A stretch of 64,000 nucleotides of DNA from Luteimonas colneyensis (GTDB lineage Bacteria; Pseudomonadota; Gammaproteobacteria; Xanthomonadales; Xanthomonadaceae): the NCBI RefSeq assembly GCF_014836665.1, contig NZ_JACSQJ010000005.1, positions 8,950 to 72,949 of the forward strand, read 5' to 3'. Of this stretch, positions 49,071 through 57,782 are shown piece by piece (within the stretch, counting starts at the first letter, position 1; every line of letters begins with the position of its first letter). The notes under the pieces are model-generated. The model saw only the letters and a list, made by a program, of their open reading frames with translations, did not search any database and had not been told where the DNA came from. A program made the position numbers and the translations under genes.

Positions 49071-50233
49071 GCCCAGCGCTCCAGAGCCTTGCGCACGAAC
49101 CCGAATGGTTCCACCAGTGCAGGAACGGGATCCCGGGCCTGGAACACCGGCCAGCTACGCTTTCCCGCCGCGCCTGCACTCGAGATGTCCGGCGAAGGGA
49201 AGATGAAATTCCGGGTCCGCCGATAGAACCCCGATGACGCAACATCCTTGAAGAGATAGCGCCAAAGAACGTCTTGGCTGGGTTCTGACTCGTTCAGAAC
49301 GGGCTGGTCGGTCATATCCCGCAAGGCAGCCTCGATGATCCTGCAGCCGGCATCATGCGTGATCTGGAACCACAGGGTTGGCCGCGGATTGATCTCGATC
49401 ATCTTGAGGCGCCCATCGCGCGGGTCGCGCTTGTACTCAGCACCGCAGATGCCATGGAACCCAATCCTGTCCAGAAACCGCAGGGTGAGATCTAAGGTTT
49501 CACGACAAGGCTGGCTAGTCACGAGCGAGGCAGAGCCAAAGCCCGAAGGGTACTGCCGCAGCTTCCTCCCAGTGAAAACCTGCCGCGGCTCCCCGTCACG
49601 CGCGATGTATCCTCCGAACAACGTGATCTCAGATTCCGCACCGGGGATGATCTCCTGCACCAACCATCCGCCTAACTCCTCCGGCATAGCATCAACGTGA
49701 GAGAAAAACTCCCCGCGAGTTCTCGCCAGCAGTACCTTCTTGCCTTGCAAGTAATGGCGCGCCCGGTGGATAAGCGCCGGTTTGAGAATGCAGGGAAAGG
49801 GAATCGCATCACCCAAAGCGCGAAGGGATTCTCGACCGTCCGCCTGCCAAACACCAGGTGTATCGACGCCGTGCTGGTGGCACAACGCATTGAAACGCTG
49901 CTTGTCAAGAAGCGACTCAGCCAGTCCGGTGTAGGCAGAGAAGAACTGCGCATGTTCAGCGATATGGGGAGCGGCTAGCATCACCCTCTCGATCCACTGA
50001 TCACTGGTGGGAATAAGCAATGGTCGACGGCCATCTCTCGCATTCGCGCGCAACCAGTCAACGAGCCCATCGGTTCCAAGCACATGTCGAATGGACACGA
50101 ACCTAGAGCTGAAAGCACATCCAGGGGCAGTATCCAGCACCCCAACCCGAAGTCCTGCCCGCGACGCTTCGCGCACCGCGTAGAGCCCTGTCGGAGAACT
50201 GCCAAGCACTACAACATCGATCGATACGCTCAT
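49067..50233 (-). CDS. ATP-grasp domain protein
   Basis: The 388-residue protein has an N-terminal Rossmann-like preATP domain (SIDVVVLGSSPTGLYAVREA) and a central ATP-grasp domain. The latter has FPCILKPALIHRARHYLQGKK, WLVQEIIPGAESEITLFGGY and the metal-site EYKRDPRDGRLKMIEINPRPTLW. This is the carboxylate-amine ligase type, so it may attach an amino acid to a sugar carboxylate. The start is ATG 50233; the frame is open upstream but overlaps the polymerase gene. It overlaps its neighbours at both ends (ATGA). The substrate is unknown, but an amide-linked amino acid on a uronate would suit this cluster. Confidence 0.88.
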   Translation of the reverse strand: MSVSIDVVVLGSSPTGLYAVREASRAGLRVGVLDTAPGCAFSSRFVSIRHVLGTDGLVDWLRANARDGRRPLLIPTSDQWIERVMLAAPHIAEHAQFFSAYTGLAESLLDKQRFNALCHQHGVDTPGVWQADGRESLRALGDAIPFPCILKPALIHRARHYLQGKKVLLARTRGEFFSHVDAMPEELGGWLVQEIIPGAESEITLFGGYIARDGEPRQVFTGRKLRQYPSGFGSASLVTSQPCRETLDLTLRFLDRIGFHGICGAEYKRDPRDGRLKMIEINPRPTLWFQITHDAGCRIIEAALRDMTDQPVLNESEPSQDVLWRYLFKDVASSGFYRRTRNFIFPSPDISSAGAAGKRSWPVFQARDPVPALVEPFGFVRKALERWA

Positions 50234-51285
50234 TGCAGCAACCAGCTCTGATAGGGGATATAGCAACTCGTCCCGTGGCGCGACATCGTGAACCAGGACA
50301 CGATATAGAGCCCATACATCGCAAAGGGGATCCCCCACGCAAGCCGCCGACTGGTGGGCGCGAACGCGCACTCCACCACGCACAGCAGGGCCAATAGGCT
50401 TACCGGAAGCACGTAGAAAGTCAGGCGGTGCAAGGCGACACTCGAGACGCCACCAACCAAGACCAGTGCCATCGTGATCAGCATGAAAATCCACAAGAGC
50501 GGATAAAGCGTGGGGAACGCCGCTTGCACCTTCCCTCGCTTCCACCAGCACAGAAAAAGGGGAGTTGCCGCGATCGCGTAGCGAATCCATGCGCCACCAG
50601 CGGAGTTCTCTCCATAGATCTGGTCCACGTAACGGGCGCTGTAGACATCGAGCCGCTCGCCCAACAGCATGCCAGCCAGCGGCGCAAGCAGGATCACGCC
50701 CACTACCAAGTACTTAGCCGAGATTTGTCGACGTGCAAGAAGAGCCATGGGCAGGAACGCGATGGCGGATTCATGGAACAGGAACGCCAGCCCAATCCAG
50801 CCAGCGGTGAGCCACTGCCGACGCTGGGTGAATGCAACGTAGGCGAGCATCAATAGGGCCGTTGCAGTGGCCTGCCGCATGCCCGACATACCCAGCTGCA
50901 CCACGAGGATGGGGATGGCGATCGCCACAAATGCCATCGGCCTCGGGGCCAATCGCGAAAAACGGACCAGCCCCCACGCGTACAGGATCGCACAAAGCAT
51001 CACCACGCCACGGAACCCCCAGCCCAAGTCCCGCGACAGGATATTGATGATGTGAAAGCCGCCCTCCCCCATCTGCAAACCCTGAAGCCAGCCAACAGTA
51101 GCGGGATACAGAGACTCGTAGCGCGCGGCGTAGGCAGTAAAGTCGCAGCCGACCTCATGCCGAGTACCGATAAATAGCGCAAGGAAAACACCGGTCAGGA
51201 TCGCCAGGTGCCAACTCCGCCGAGGTGATCGGACGAGGAAGGCAGATCCGGCGGCCAGTAGGTAGACCAACAAGTAGACGTGCAT
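50230..51285 (-). CDS. EpsG-like polysaccharide polymerase (Wzy candidate)
   Basis: The 351-residue integral membrane protein has about ten helices. A periplasmic-loop motif (FIGTRHEVGCDFTAYAARYES) is of the type seen in EpsG/Wzy O-unit polymerases, which often have G-x-R-x-x-x-G-x-D. There is no ligase signature, and polymerases are poorly conserved, so the call rests on topology, the motif and its place among glycosyltransferases and near the Wzx flippase. It overlaps the ATP-grasp gene (ATGA), and its ATG overlaps the stop of the preceding glycosyltransferase gene by one base. Confidence 0.8.
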   Translation of the reverse strand: MHVYLLVYLLAAGSAFLVRSPRRSWHLAILTGVFLALFIGTRHEVGCDFTAYAARYESLYPATVGWLQGLQMGEGGFHIINILSRDLGWGFRGVVMLCAILYAWGLVRFSRLAPRPMAFVAIAIPILVVQLGMSGMRQATATALLMLAYVAFTQRRQWLTAGWIGLAFLFHESAIAFLPMALLARRQISAKYLVVGVILLAPLAGMLLGERLDVYSARYVDQIYGENSAGGAWIRYAIAATPLFLCWWKRGKVQAAFPTLYPLLWIFMLITMALVLVGGVSSVALHRLTFYVLPVSLLALLCVVECAFAPTSRRLAWGIPFAMYGLYIVSWFTMSRHGTSCYIPYQSWLLQ

Positions 51286-52403
51286 CAGGCGCTTCCCTTA
51301 CCGAACCGCCCATCCGTGACGACCGTCCTCAGCAATGTGGACATCTGACCAGCGATGACACGGGGCGCGAACCGCTCCTGCACCACGCGGCGTGCCGCGA
51401 CTGCCATAGCGGCGCGTTCCGCGGGCTGATCGACGAGCAGCGCCAAGGCAGAGGCCCAGTCATCGGGTGTCCGGCACAACAGTCCGGTCGCCCCGTGGTG
51501 GATGAGCTCCAAGTTGTAGCCGATGCCTGTGCATACCGGAACCACGCCGGCCGCCATGTAGGTACGCGCCTTACCGCCGGATTTACCCTTCGCCCAGTCC
51601 TCCTCTGGAAGAGGCATGAGTCCGATGTCCCAACGATCGAGCGCCTCGACCTCGCCGCCCAACGACCAGGGCAGGAGGGTCCAGGGCACGCCTTTCATTG
51701 CGAAGTCCCCACCGCCCATCAACTCGAATCTTACGTGCGGGTAGCGACGGGCGACGTCCTGCAGCACCGGCTCAATGAGCCGCAGGTATTTAACGGTGGA
51801 AGTAGAGCCCAGCCAGCCAATCACAATCTGCTCGCCCGGTGCTTTGGTTGTCGGCCCACTGAAGCGGCTGGCATCCTCGGCCACCTCCAGCGTGACTGCT
51901 GTCGCGCCATGCGCGACCGCTTGGTCCCGCAACCAGTTGTTGCCGGCAACCACCAGGTCAACCAACTGGAACAGATCGCGAACTTTACCCGGCGCCCTAA
52001 AGAGGCTTGCCAGCGGGTTGTAGCGGCTGGGTTTGGCGATGAACAGCGCGTCGTCGTAGTCGAAGACTAGCCGTGCGCCAGAACGTTTCAGCCAGCGTTC
52101 GAGCCAAGGGGGACCGAACGGAAGCAACTCACGCTGCATATAGATCGCATCGTATCGTCGGTGCCGGCGCAGCACCCACAATCGGCGGAGCACGGCGACG
52201 AAGGTCCGCACGAGCTTGTTCCCTGTTCGACCGGGGGAGAAGCTCAACGCATACAACGCATCATCCATGAACGACTGCACCTCGCACTGGACCCCGAACT
52301 CCTCGAGATACGCCAGGTACTGATGCACCCGGTAACGACTGGAAGCTCCGGCGATCGGGTATCGGGTGAGGAACAGTACGCGGAGGGATGCCGGATCAAC
52401 CAC
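51285..52403 (-). CDS. Glycosyltransferase (GT-B)
   Basis: The 372-residue protein has an N-terminal LRVLFLTRYPIAGASSRYRVHQYLA block. A GT-B C-terminal half follows, with IVIGWLGSTSTVKYLRLI and the region KSGGKARTYMAAGVVPVC that replaces the usual E-x7-E. It resembles family 4-like transferases found beside O-antigen genes. It is followed by the polymerase gene with a one-base overlap and preceded by another glycosyltransferase with an 8-base overlap. The sugar specificity is unknown. Confidence 0.85.
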   Translation of the reverse strand: MVDPASLRVLFLTRYPIAGASSRYRVHQYLAYLEEFGVQCEVQSFMDDALYALSFSPGRTGNKLVRTFVAVLRRLWVLRRHRRYDAIYMQRELLPFGPPWLERWLKRSGARLVFDYDDALFIAKPSRYNPLASLFRAPGKVRDLFQLVDLVVAGNNWLRDQAVAHGATAVTLEVAEDASRFSGPTTKAPGEQIVIGWLGSTSTVKYLRLIEPVLQDVARRYPHVRFELMGGGDFAMKGVPWTLLPWSLGGEVEALDRWDIGLMPLPEEDWAKGKSGGKARTYMAAGVVPVCTGIGYNLELIHHGATGLLCRTPDDWASALALLVDQPAERAAMAVAARRVVQERFAPRVIAGQMSTLLRTVVTDGRFGKGSA

Positions 52404-53589
52404 TTGCCATCGCCTCGTAGATCGTTCGATAGCGCTTCACGCCCTCGTCCAGGGAAAAATGCCGGCGCGCACTGGCGACGCACCGCTCGGCCACGTCTTG
52501 CTCGCCGCACAGATCCAGCAACGCCGATACGCCGGACTCCAGTCCTGCGGGGTCCATAGCATCCACGGCGACTCCGACCCGGTCACCTACGAGAACCTGA
52601 GCCATGTCTCCGACCCCCGTATTCGAGAGGCAGGGGATCCCGCAGCCGAGGAACTCGGCAAGCTTGGTGGGCGCGGACGCCTGCTTGGAGAACACCGGTT
52701 TGATGAAGAACACCCCGGCATGCATCCGCCGCATCTGTGCAGGCACTTCCGTGTGGGATGCCTGCATCAGCTCGACAGCGTCCTCCGGAACTCTGGCAGC
52801 GTCGAGCCGCTCCCGGATATAGGCGTGCGCATCCCGATTGATGATAAGGAACCGTGCATCCGGACGAAGCCGCCGCACCACCCCGAAAGCAGCAACGGCC
52901 GCGTCGAACAGATACCAAGTGCCGGCGGATCCCACGTAGCCGAGGGTGAACGGCTCGTCCTTGCTGTCTGCTACCGGACTGAAGCGCGCTAGGTCCGCAC
53001 AGGTGGGAATGACGGACATGGGCGGTGCGCGGTCCTGCAGGTAATCGAACCCGGCCATCTCAGTCACCCCAGCATGTGTCAGGGACACAACGTGGTCGGC
53101 GTCGATAAGCAGCTTGCGCTCGAACCACTTCGCAACGCGATACATCCGGCCATTCCGAGGCCACAACCCACCGTCAACTCGCTCATCGACCCAGAAGCCA
53201 CGCATATCGAACAGAAAACGAACACCAACCGCCTTTTTGACAAGCAACGCCATGATCCCAGCGACGTAGCTGCGCGCATGCACGATGCCGAGGCCGTGAC
53301 GCCTGGCTAACCGAATGCCCAATGCCGCGCCCCAGCCGATGTCCCAAAGCGTGGCCAGCGTCGACGGCCGCTTGTGGTAGCGGAGGCAATGCCAGTGGAT
53401 GCCAGCTGCACGTATACGGCGCCGAACGGCCTCTACCTTCGCTCGATCGGCAAGGTCGATGGGGCGTTCGAAACTGAGGATATGCACCGGTCTTTCGGAG
53501 GCTAGGTTCTCCTGGTAAGCAAGTACCTGCGACTGACCAAGCGGCTCCAGCAGGCCGGTATATGAAATGAGAAGAACGCCAACGCTCAT
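52396..53589 (-). CDS. Glycosyltransferase family 4-like
   Basis: The 397-residue protein starts MSVGVLLISYTGLLEPLGQSQVLAYQEN. Its C-terminal half contains FTLGYVGSAGTWYLFDA, a donor-site region PTKLAEFLGCGIPCLSNTGVGD and a helical tail. The N-terminal block SYTGLLEPLGQSQ is typical of a class of O-antigen transferases with similarity to the previous gene. ATG 53589 was chosen; a longer frame overlaps the acyltransferase remnant. The gene overlaps the next one by 8 bases. The sugar and acceptor are unknown. Confidence 0.85.
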   Translation of the reverse strand: MSVGVLLISYTGLLEPLGQSQVLAYQENLASERPVHILSFERPIDLADRAKVEAVRRRIRAAGIHWHCLRYHKRPSTLATLWDIGWGAALGIRLARRHGLGIVHARSYVAGIMALLVKKAVGVRFLFDMRGFWVDERVDGGLWPRNGRMYRVAKWFERKLLIDADHVVSLTHAGVTEMAGFDYLQDRAPPMSVIPTCADLARFSPVADSKDEPFTLGYVGSAGTWYLFDAAVAAFGVVRRLRPDARFLIINRDAHAYIRERLDAARVPEDAVELMQASHTEVPAQMRRMHAGVFFIKPVFSKQASAPTKLAEFLGCGIPCLSNTGVGDMAQVLVGDRVGVAVDAMDPAGLESGVSALLDLCGEQDVAERCVASARRHFSLDEGVKRYRTIYEAMASG

Positions 53590-53596
53590 GACAGCA

Positions 53597-53851
53597 TCAC
53601 CCGGCCCGGCCCGTAATCCAGCGACCGATTCTACGCCTGAGGGGAAGATCGAACTTCCTCTCGGCAACCACGCATGCGACTGGAAGAACTAAAACAAGAG
53701 CGACGCCGCAAACAAAAGTAGCTTCCGGACCAAGCTTCTCTACTATGCCACGCATCAACCAGTATCCCGACTCAACAAGTTGGCGGCCAAAGAGCATATC
53801 CCCATGAAAGACGACGACAGCGATTGCCGCGATACCACGCATGAAGTTCAT
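53597..53851 (-). pseudogene. Internally deleted acyltransferase-3 (OafA-like) remnant
   Basis: The frame fuses the first membrane helix of an OafA-type O-antigen acyltransferase (MNFMRGIAAIAVVVFHGDMLFGRQ, with the conserved HG that precedes the catalytic region) to its last helices (TFVCGVALVLVLPVACVVAERKFDLPLRRRI). Roughly 250 middle residues are gone. The junction is at VESGYWL. The remaining 84 codons cannot form a functional enzyme. It lies between two glycosyltransferase genes, where acyltransferases commonly decorate O-units, and indicates loss of an acetyl group from the polysaccharide. Confidence 0.75.
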
Positions 53852-53919
53852 GCCGTGGAAGGTTCGGACCAGGGACGTTGCCGACGGGGGAAACGGCGTC
53901 GCGGTTCCAGCTTGAGCTA

Positions 53920-55065
53920 TCAAGAATCTTCCCCAGCAAGCTGCAAGTTGGTGTTGATCATTGCCGAAACGTAATGCATGGACACCGCGTCCGGTGCAAA
54001 CGTTCGGGCCCACTCCCTTCCCGGCCCTGGGTCCGGCGGCGCTTCCAGTACCTCCTCGATGGCGTTCGCGAGCGCTCCTGCATCGTCGATTGGGACTAGT
54101 CGCCCGTAGCGCCCACCGGCTAAGACTTCCCGCGGCCCGACGGGGCAATCCGTACTGACGATCGCGAGGCCGTGAGCCATAGCCTCGACAAGGACATTCC
54201 CGAACCCTTCGTAGCTCGAAGCCAGAACGAAGACGTCGGCATGCGCGTACCACGGCGCCGGGTCGGAAACGTGGCCCGGAAACACCACGCGTCCTCCCAG
54301 GCCAGCGGAGGCGGCTTGTGAAACCAGGCGATTCCGTTCGGGGCCATCACCCACGATGCACAACGTGGCGTTGAATGACGGCTTGATGCGAGCGAAGGCA
54401 CTGATGATCAGATCCTGACGCTTGACCTTCTTAAGCGTCCCGACGGTCAGGATGACCGGCCCGCATCTTGGCCTGAGAAGCGCCGGCAGCTCCAGGTTGC
54501 GCGACCCTGCCCCCTCCCCAGCTACAGGGTTGTGGATCACCCGGAACAGACGCCTGTCCAGGCCGGAAAGGGTTGCCAGATCGTCGGCGACGCCGGAGGT
54601 CACGGCGATGCGCACATCGGCTCTTGCGTACGCAAGGCGGATGCTGCTCCTGAGGAACAGACGATGCCACCAGCCTCGCCCCGCGTACGCCAGTGAGAGC
54701 GGCGAATGATCGCTGACGACAAGGCGTCCTCGATATCGCGCCAGCCATCCAGCGAGGACCGCCGCCGTCGTGAGCGGCCACATTGCGACCAGGAGCACGT
54801 CTGGCGGGTTACTTCGCAAATAGCTCGCCAGCGCCGGAACTGCGTTCCTTACGCGACGCGCCCTCAGGTCCACAACGCCAGCCCCTTGTGGCAGTTGGTC
54901 CAGAAGCGCGCCCCGCCTCTGCCGCAGTACGAAATTGACCGAGAAACCCAACCGCAACCACTCGGCAGCCAGGAGCACATGCAACTTTTCCGCCCCCCCG
55001 GGCCGGAGATCGGGGAGGACCACTGCGATTCGCAGAGGCCGCGTCGTTCCTCCTCCCGCGATCAC
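53920..55065 (-). CDS. Glycosyltransferase family 4
   Basis: The 381-residue GT4 enzyme begins at GTG 55065, which has an AAGGAG site 7 bases upstream and follows the deacetylase stop by one base. Motifs are LPDLRPGGAEKLHVLLA near residue 20, ILTVGTLKKVKRQDLIISAF, and the donor-binding SSYEGFGNVLVEAMAHG (E-x7-E). The PGGAEK start is typical of family 4. It belongs to the same polysaccharide operon and is separated from the acyltransferase remnant by 68 bases. Confidence 0.92.
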   Translation of the reverse strand: MIAGGGTTRPLRIAVVLPDLRPGGAEKLHVLLAAEWLRLGFSVNFVLRQRRGALLDQLPQGAGVVDLRARRVRNAVPALASYLRSNPPDVLLVAMWPLTTAAVLAGWLARYRGRLVVSDHSPLSLAYAGRGWWHRLFLRSSIRLAYARADVRIAVTSGVADDLATLSGLDRRLFRVIHNPVAGEGAGSRNLELPALLRPRCGPVILTVGTLKKVKRQDLIISAFARIKPSFNATLCIVGDGPERNRLVSQAASAGLGGRVVFPGHVSDPAPWYAHADVFVLASSYEGFGNVLVEAMAHGLAIVSTDCPVGPREVLAGGRYGRLVPIDDAGALANAIEEVLEAPPDPGPGREWARTFAPDAVSMHYVSAMINTNLQLAGEDS

Positions 55066-55066
55066 G

Positions 55067-55930
55067 TCACCGCTCCTTGGTGGTTGAGCCCACAGCACGC
55101 ATCGAAGCCAGTTCACCGAGGGACAGGAAATGGGCTCCGTGCGACTGAAGGTCCTGGAGCGTTCGAACCGCGGACGGCACGTCCATGTCCCAATCATGGC
55201 TGTACAGTGTCACCACTCGTCCCGCCCCTCGCACGCCCCCCCCGAATGCTGCCAAAGTTCTGCGGGGCACGGCAGAAATCCGTGGGGATCCACAGATTCC
55301 AGACACCGCCCAGGCACCGTGCAACCCAGGAGCCATCTCGAACAACGCGGGGTTCGGGCTACCACGTCTATGAAAACGTGCCGTTGGACTGTCGTTGTAC
55401 CTTCCTACCGACGGAGTGAAGTCGAATTCGAACCCGTTCGCTACGAGCGCAGCGACGACGGATCTGTTCAGATGCCACCACCCACCTGAGTAAACCCGTG
55501 TCCGCATCAGTCCGTGTGTCTCGAGCCAGCTGCTTTCTTCGCGCATCTGCTTTGCGACAAGCCCGGAATCGCTCCAGTAGTTGTGCACCGGGCGCCGCGA
55601 CTCGACGGGACATCTGAGAAAGTGGCCATGGAGGCCAATGTCCGAGTGTTCTGCGACGGCCGCGATGCGGCCCATATACGCCTGATGGGAGAACCCAACG
55701 CTCAGGAGCTCATTGGCCAGGATTGGCGCAAGCGGCGTAATGACAGTCGAGATCGCCCTGCGCGACGTCATCACCTCGTAGGTGCGGCAGAATTCCAGAA
55801 CGCGGGCAAAGCTGTCGTCATCCTGTAGACGTTCGACATGCAACACCGGCACGAACCCGACGCCGAGAAGCGGCTGGATACCGGCGCCGGCTGCGGCCAA
55901 AAGAACAGAATCGACGACATGGGACAGCAT
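55067..55930 (-). CDS. NodB-like polysaccharide deacetylase family protein (atypical)
   Basis: The 287-residue protein shows a NodB-like arrangement. An N-terminal LHVERLQDDDSFARVLEFC corresponds to the metal-site region, a GLHGHFLRC block corresponds to the His motif, and a YSHDWDMD segment lies near the C-terminus (residue 250). The canonical TFDDG motif is not exact, so it is either divergent or a related hydrolase. ATG 55930 overlaps the upstream GNAT stop by one base; TTG 55933 is the alternative. It is part of the coupled operon and probably edits an N-acetylated sugar. Confidence 0.7.
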   Translation of the reverse strand: MLSHVVDSVLLAAAGAGIQPLLGVGFVPVLHVERLQDDDSFARVLEFCRTYEVMTSRRAISTVITPLAPILANELLSVGFSHQAYMGRIAAVAEHSDIGLHGHFLRCPVESRRPVHNYWSDSGLVAKQMREESSWLETHGLMRTRVYSGGWWHLNRSVVAALVANGFEFDFTPSVGRYNDSPTARFHRRGSPNPALFEMAPGLHGAWAVSGICGSPRISAVPRRTLAAFGGGVRGAGRVVTLYSHDWDMDVPSAVRTLQDLQSHGAHFLSLGELASMRAVGSTTKER

Positions 55931-56838
55931 CAATAAACATCCTTCATGCCGGTATGGGCGTCAAAGTCCAGCCCGTCAATTTCGCTGTCAACCGGGAAGA
56001 AGATGAACGGTTCTGTCCTGTCGCCATGGCGCGTCCAACGGGATGCTTCATCGACTAGGCTTCCGCTGGCAGACACAAAGCGGACAATGGAAACTCCAGA
56101 CGCCTTCCTCACCTCTTGCATCAGCCGTCCAAAAAGCTGGGGCTTGTTCAGTTCAACTCCTCCTGCAAGGAGAACCTTGAACTTTACGCCCGCGATGCGG
56201 CGCACGCCCACTCTGCCCCAGATGAAGTTCGTATTGTGCTCCACCGCGACGTGACCTCCGCCCTCGGCAAGCTTCCAGTCCGAGATTGCATACTGGTCAA
56301 ACCTAATGAGGTTGTCGTTCTCCAGACCAGCGAACCAGCGACCGATGTCGATCTGTGCCTGCAGCGCCTGTTCCGTGCCGCGAACCCAGATCAAGTTGCG
56401 GACCATGGGCACTGAGTGAAATCCGAGTTTCCCGCTGAAGATTGGCCCAGAAACCGCATTCGGGAACCCACAGAGGAATGCGCATCGCCCAGCGAGCAGC
56501 AACTTGGCTTCGTTTATGATCCTGGTGAACAGGCCTTTCCCGCGATAATCGGGCTTTGTCGCGCTCCAGCATGACTGGAAGGCGAAAGAAGGCGTGCCCT
56601 TGATCATGATGGGATGGGCAAGGAAGCCATTCACGGCAGCGAGCTTTCCATCATGAAAGGCTCCCAGGAAAGTCGAACCGGGATGGCTTCTCAACCAGTT
56701 AGAACGCAGCTTATCCAAGGAAACATTGGTGAAGGCCCCAGAGCAGATCGCGAACACTGCTTCGATGACGTCGTCGCTGCGGTCAAGCTCCCGAATCACG
56801 AAATCTTCTGCCACCTTCTGAGATTGCACCTGGCTCAT
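55930..56838 (-). CDS. GNAT family acyltransferase
   Basis: The 302-residue protein has a GNAT acetyltransferase domain in its first 150 residues. The acyl-CoA pyrophosphate-binding motif appears as SATKPDYRGKGLFTRIINEA. A second helical/beta region of about 150 residues follows, with no clear motif. The domain likely N-acylates an amino sugar of the polysaccharide. It ends in a one-base overlap with the deacetylase gene and overlaps the FkbM gene upstream by 4 bases. The composition here is more AT-rich than in housekeeping genes of the window. Confidence 0.85.
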   Translation of the reverse strand: MSQVQSQKVAEDFVIRELDRSDDVIEAVFAICSGAFTNVSLDKLRSNWLRSHPGSTFLGAFHDGKLAAVNGFLAHPIMIKGTPSFAFQSCWSATKPDYRGKGLFTRIINEAKLLLAGRCAFLCGFPNAVSGPIFSGKLGFHSVPMVRNLIWVRGTEQALQAQIDIGRWFAGLENDNLIRFDQYAISDWKLAEGGGHVAVEHNTNFIWGRVGVRRIAGVKFKVLLAGGVELNKPQLFGRLMQEVRKASGVSIVRFVSASGSLVDEASRWTRHGDRTEPFIFFPVDSEIDGLDFDAHTGMKDVY

Positions 56839-57782
56839 AGCGTCACTTCCTTGCGATCCTGATCCCCCGTTGCAATCAAGTTTCTGCAGCTGGCGATCAC
56901 CAGCCCATGCGGTCGGTCCTCGGGACGCGCCACGCTCCGCGCGATCAGCCTCTCGCCCTTGAATGCCCTTCGGATGCCCCGCAGAAGCTTGCTGGCGAGT
57001 TGAGGGCGATCCCGTTCAATCACGTAGAAGTGCCCAAACCCGTGCTCCTTCAGGAAACGAACCACTTCGTCGCTCCCCGTCGCACCGGTAGCCCCGTGGG
57101 ATTCGAACAGTACGATTGGATGATGCTCGCGAAGGACCCCGGACAACCCCTTGAGCACGGAGATCTCGTGTCCTTCGACGTCGATCTTCAGGAGCCTGAC
57201 CGGGAGGCTCCCCAAGACGTCCTGGTTCAGAGCGACGTCGCCGACCACCAGATCAACCTCAAACTTTGTGCTGGCATTCTTTACGAGATCGGCGTTAACG
57301 CCGGAATTCCCGATGTTCCCTTCGCCGTTCATGTAGAAACTGGCGCGCGCATTCTGATCACTTAACCCCGACCGCACCAACACGACGGTCGAGATGTCAT
57401 TTAGCAACAGGTTCGCTTCCAGGATCCGCCAGCAGATCGGGTTCGGCTCGAAAGCGACGACCCGGGCGAACAGCTTTGAGAACCAGATCGAGTGGTTCCC
57501 GATGTTTGCGCCAACGTCGAGGGCCACACCGGCGAGGAATTGGTCGCGCTCGTTCCTCAAGAGACCATCGAAGATGGCGCGCAGCAACATGTCCTCGTAC
57601 CAGCCATGCGCGATCAGATTATCTCCGATGTCATCCCCTGGGATACAGGCGATTTTGTGACTGTTCAACGAGTTACGCCTGCGCGTAAGTGCCTTGGTCA
57701 CCCACTTCCGAAAGAATCTCGACAAGAATTCCCTACCGCCCACCCTGAATACAACAAGGGAATCAATGGGATCATTCACCAT
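56835..57782 (-). CDS. FkbM family methyltransferase
   Basis: The 315-residue SAM-dependent methyltransferase has LDVGANIGNHSIWFSKLFA and VVAFEPNPICWRILEANLLLND. The FkbM-typical KIDVEGHEISVLKGL is near residue 220. ATG 57782 follows a GGAG site 7 bases upstream and overlaps the Wzx stop by 11 bases. It likely O-methylates a sugar of the surface polysaccharide. It is translationally coupled to the GNAT gene downstream. Confidence 0.9.
   Translation of the reverse strand: MVNDPIDSLVVFRVGGREFLSRFFRKWVTKALTRRRNSLNSHKIACIPGDDIGDNLIAHGWYEDMLLRAIFDGLLRNERDQFLAGVALDVGANIGNHSIWFSKLFARVVAFEPNPICWRILEANLLLNDISTVVLVRSGLSDQNARASFYMNGEGNIGNSGVNADLVKNASTKFEVDLVVGDVALNQDVLGSLPVRLLKIDVEGHEISVLKGLSGVLREHHPIVLFESHGATGATGSDEVVRFLKEHGFGHFYVIERDRPQLASKLLRGIRRAFKGERLIARSVARPEDRPHGLVIASCRNLIATGDQDRKEVTL

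Noticed and set aside
53597-54253. Intact 218-residue acyltransferase-like protein
   Set aside because: The upstream part of this frame is antisense-like and overlaps the adjacent glycosyltransferase gene; only the fused helix fragment is acyltransferase-like.
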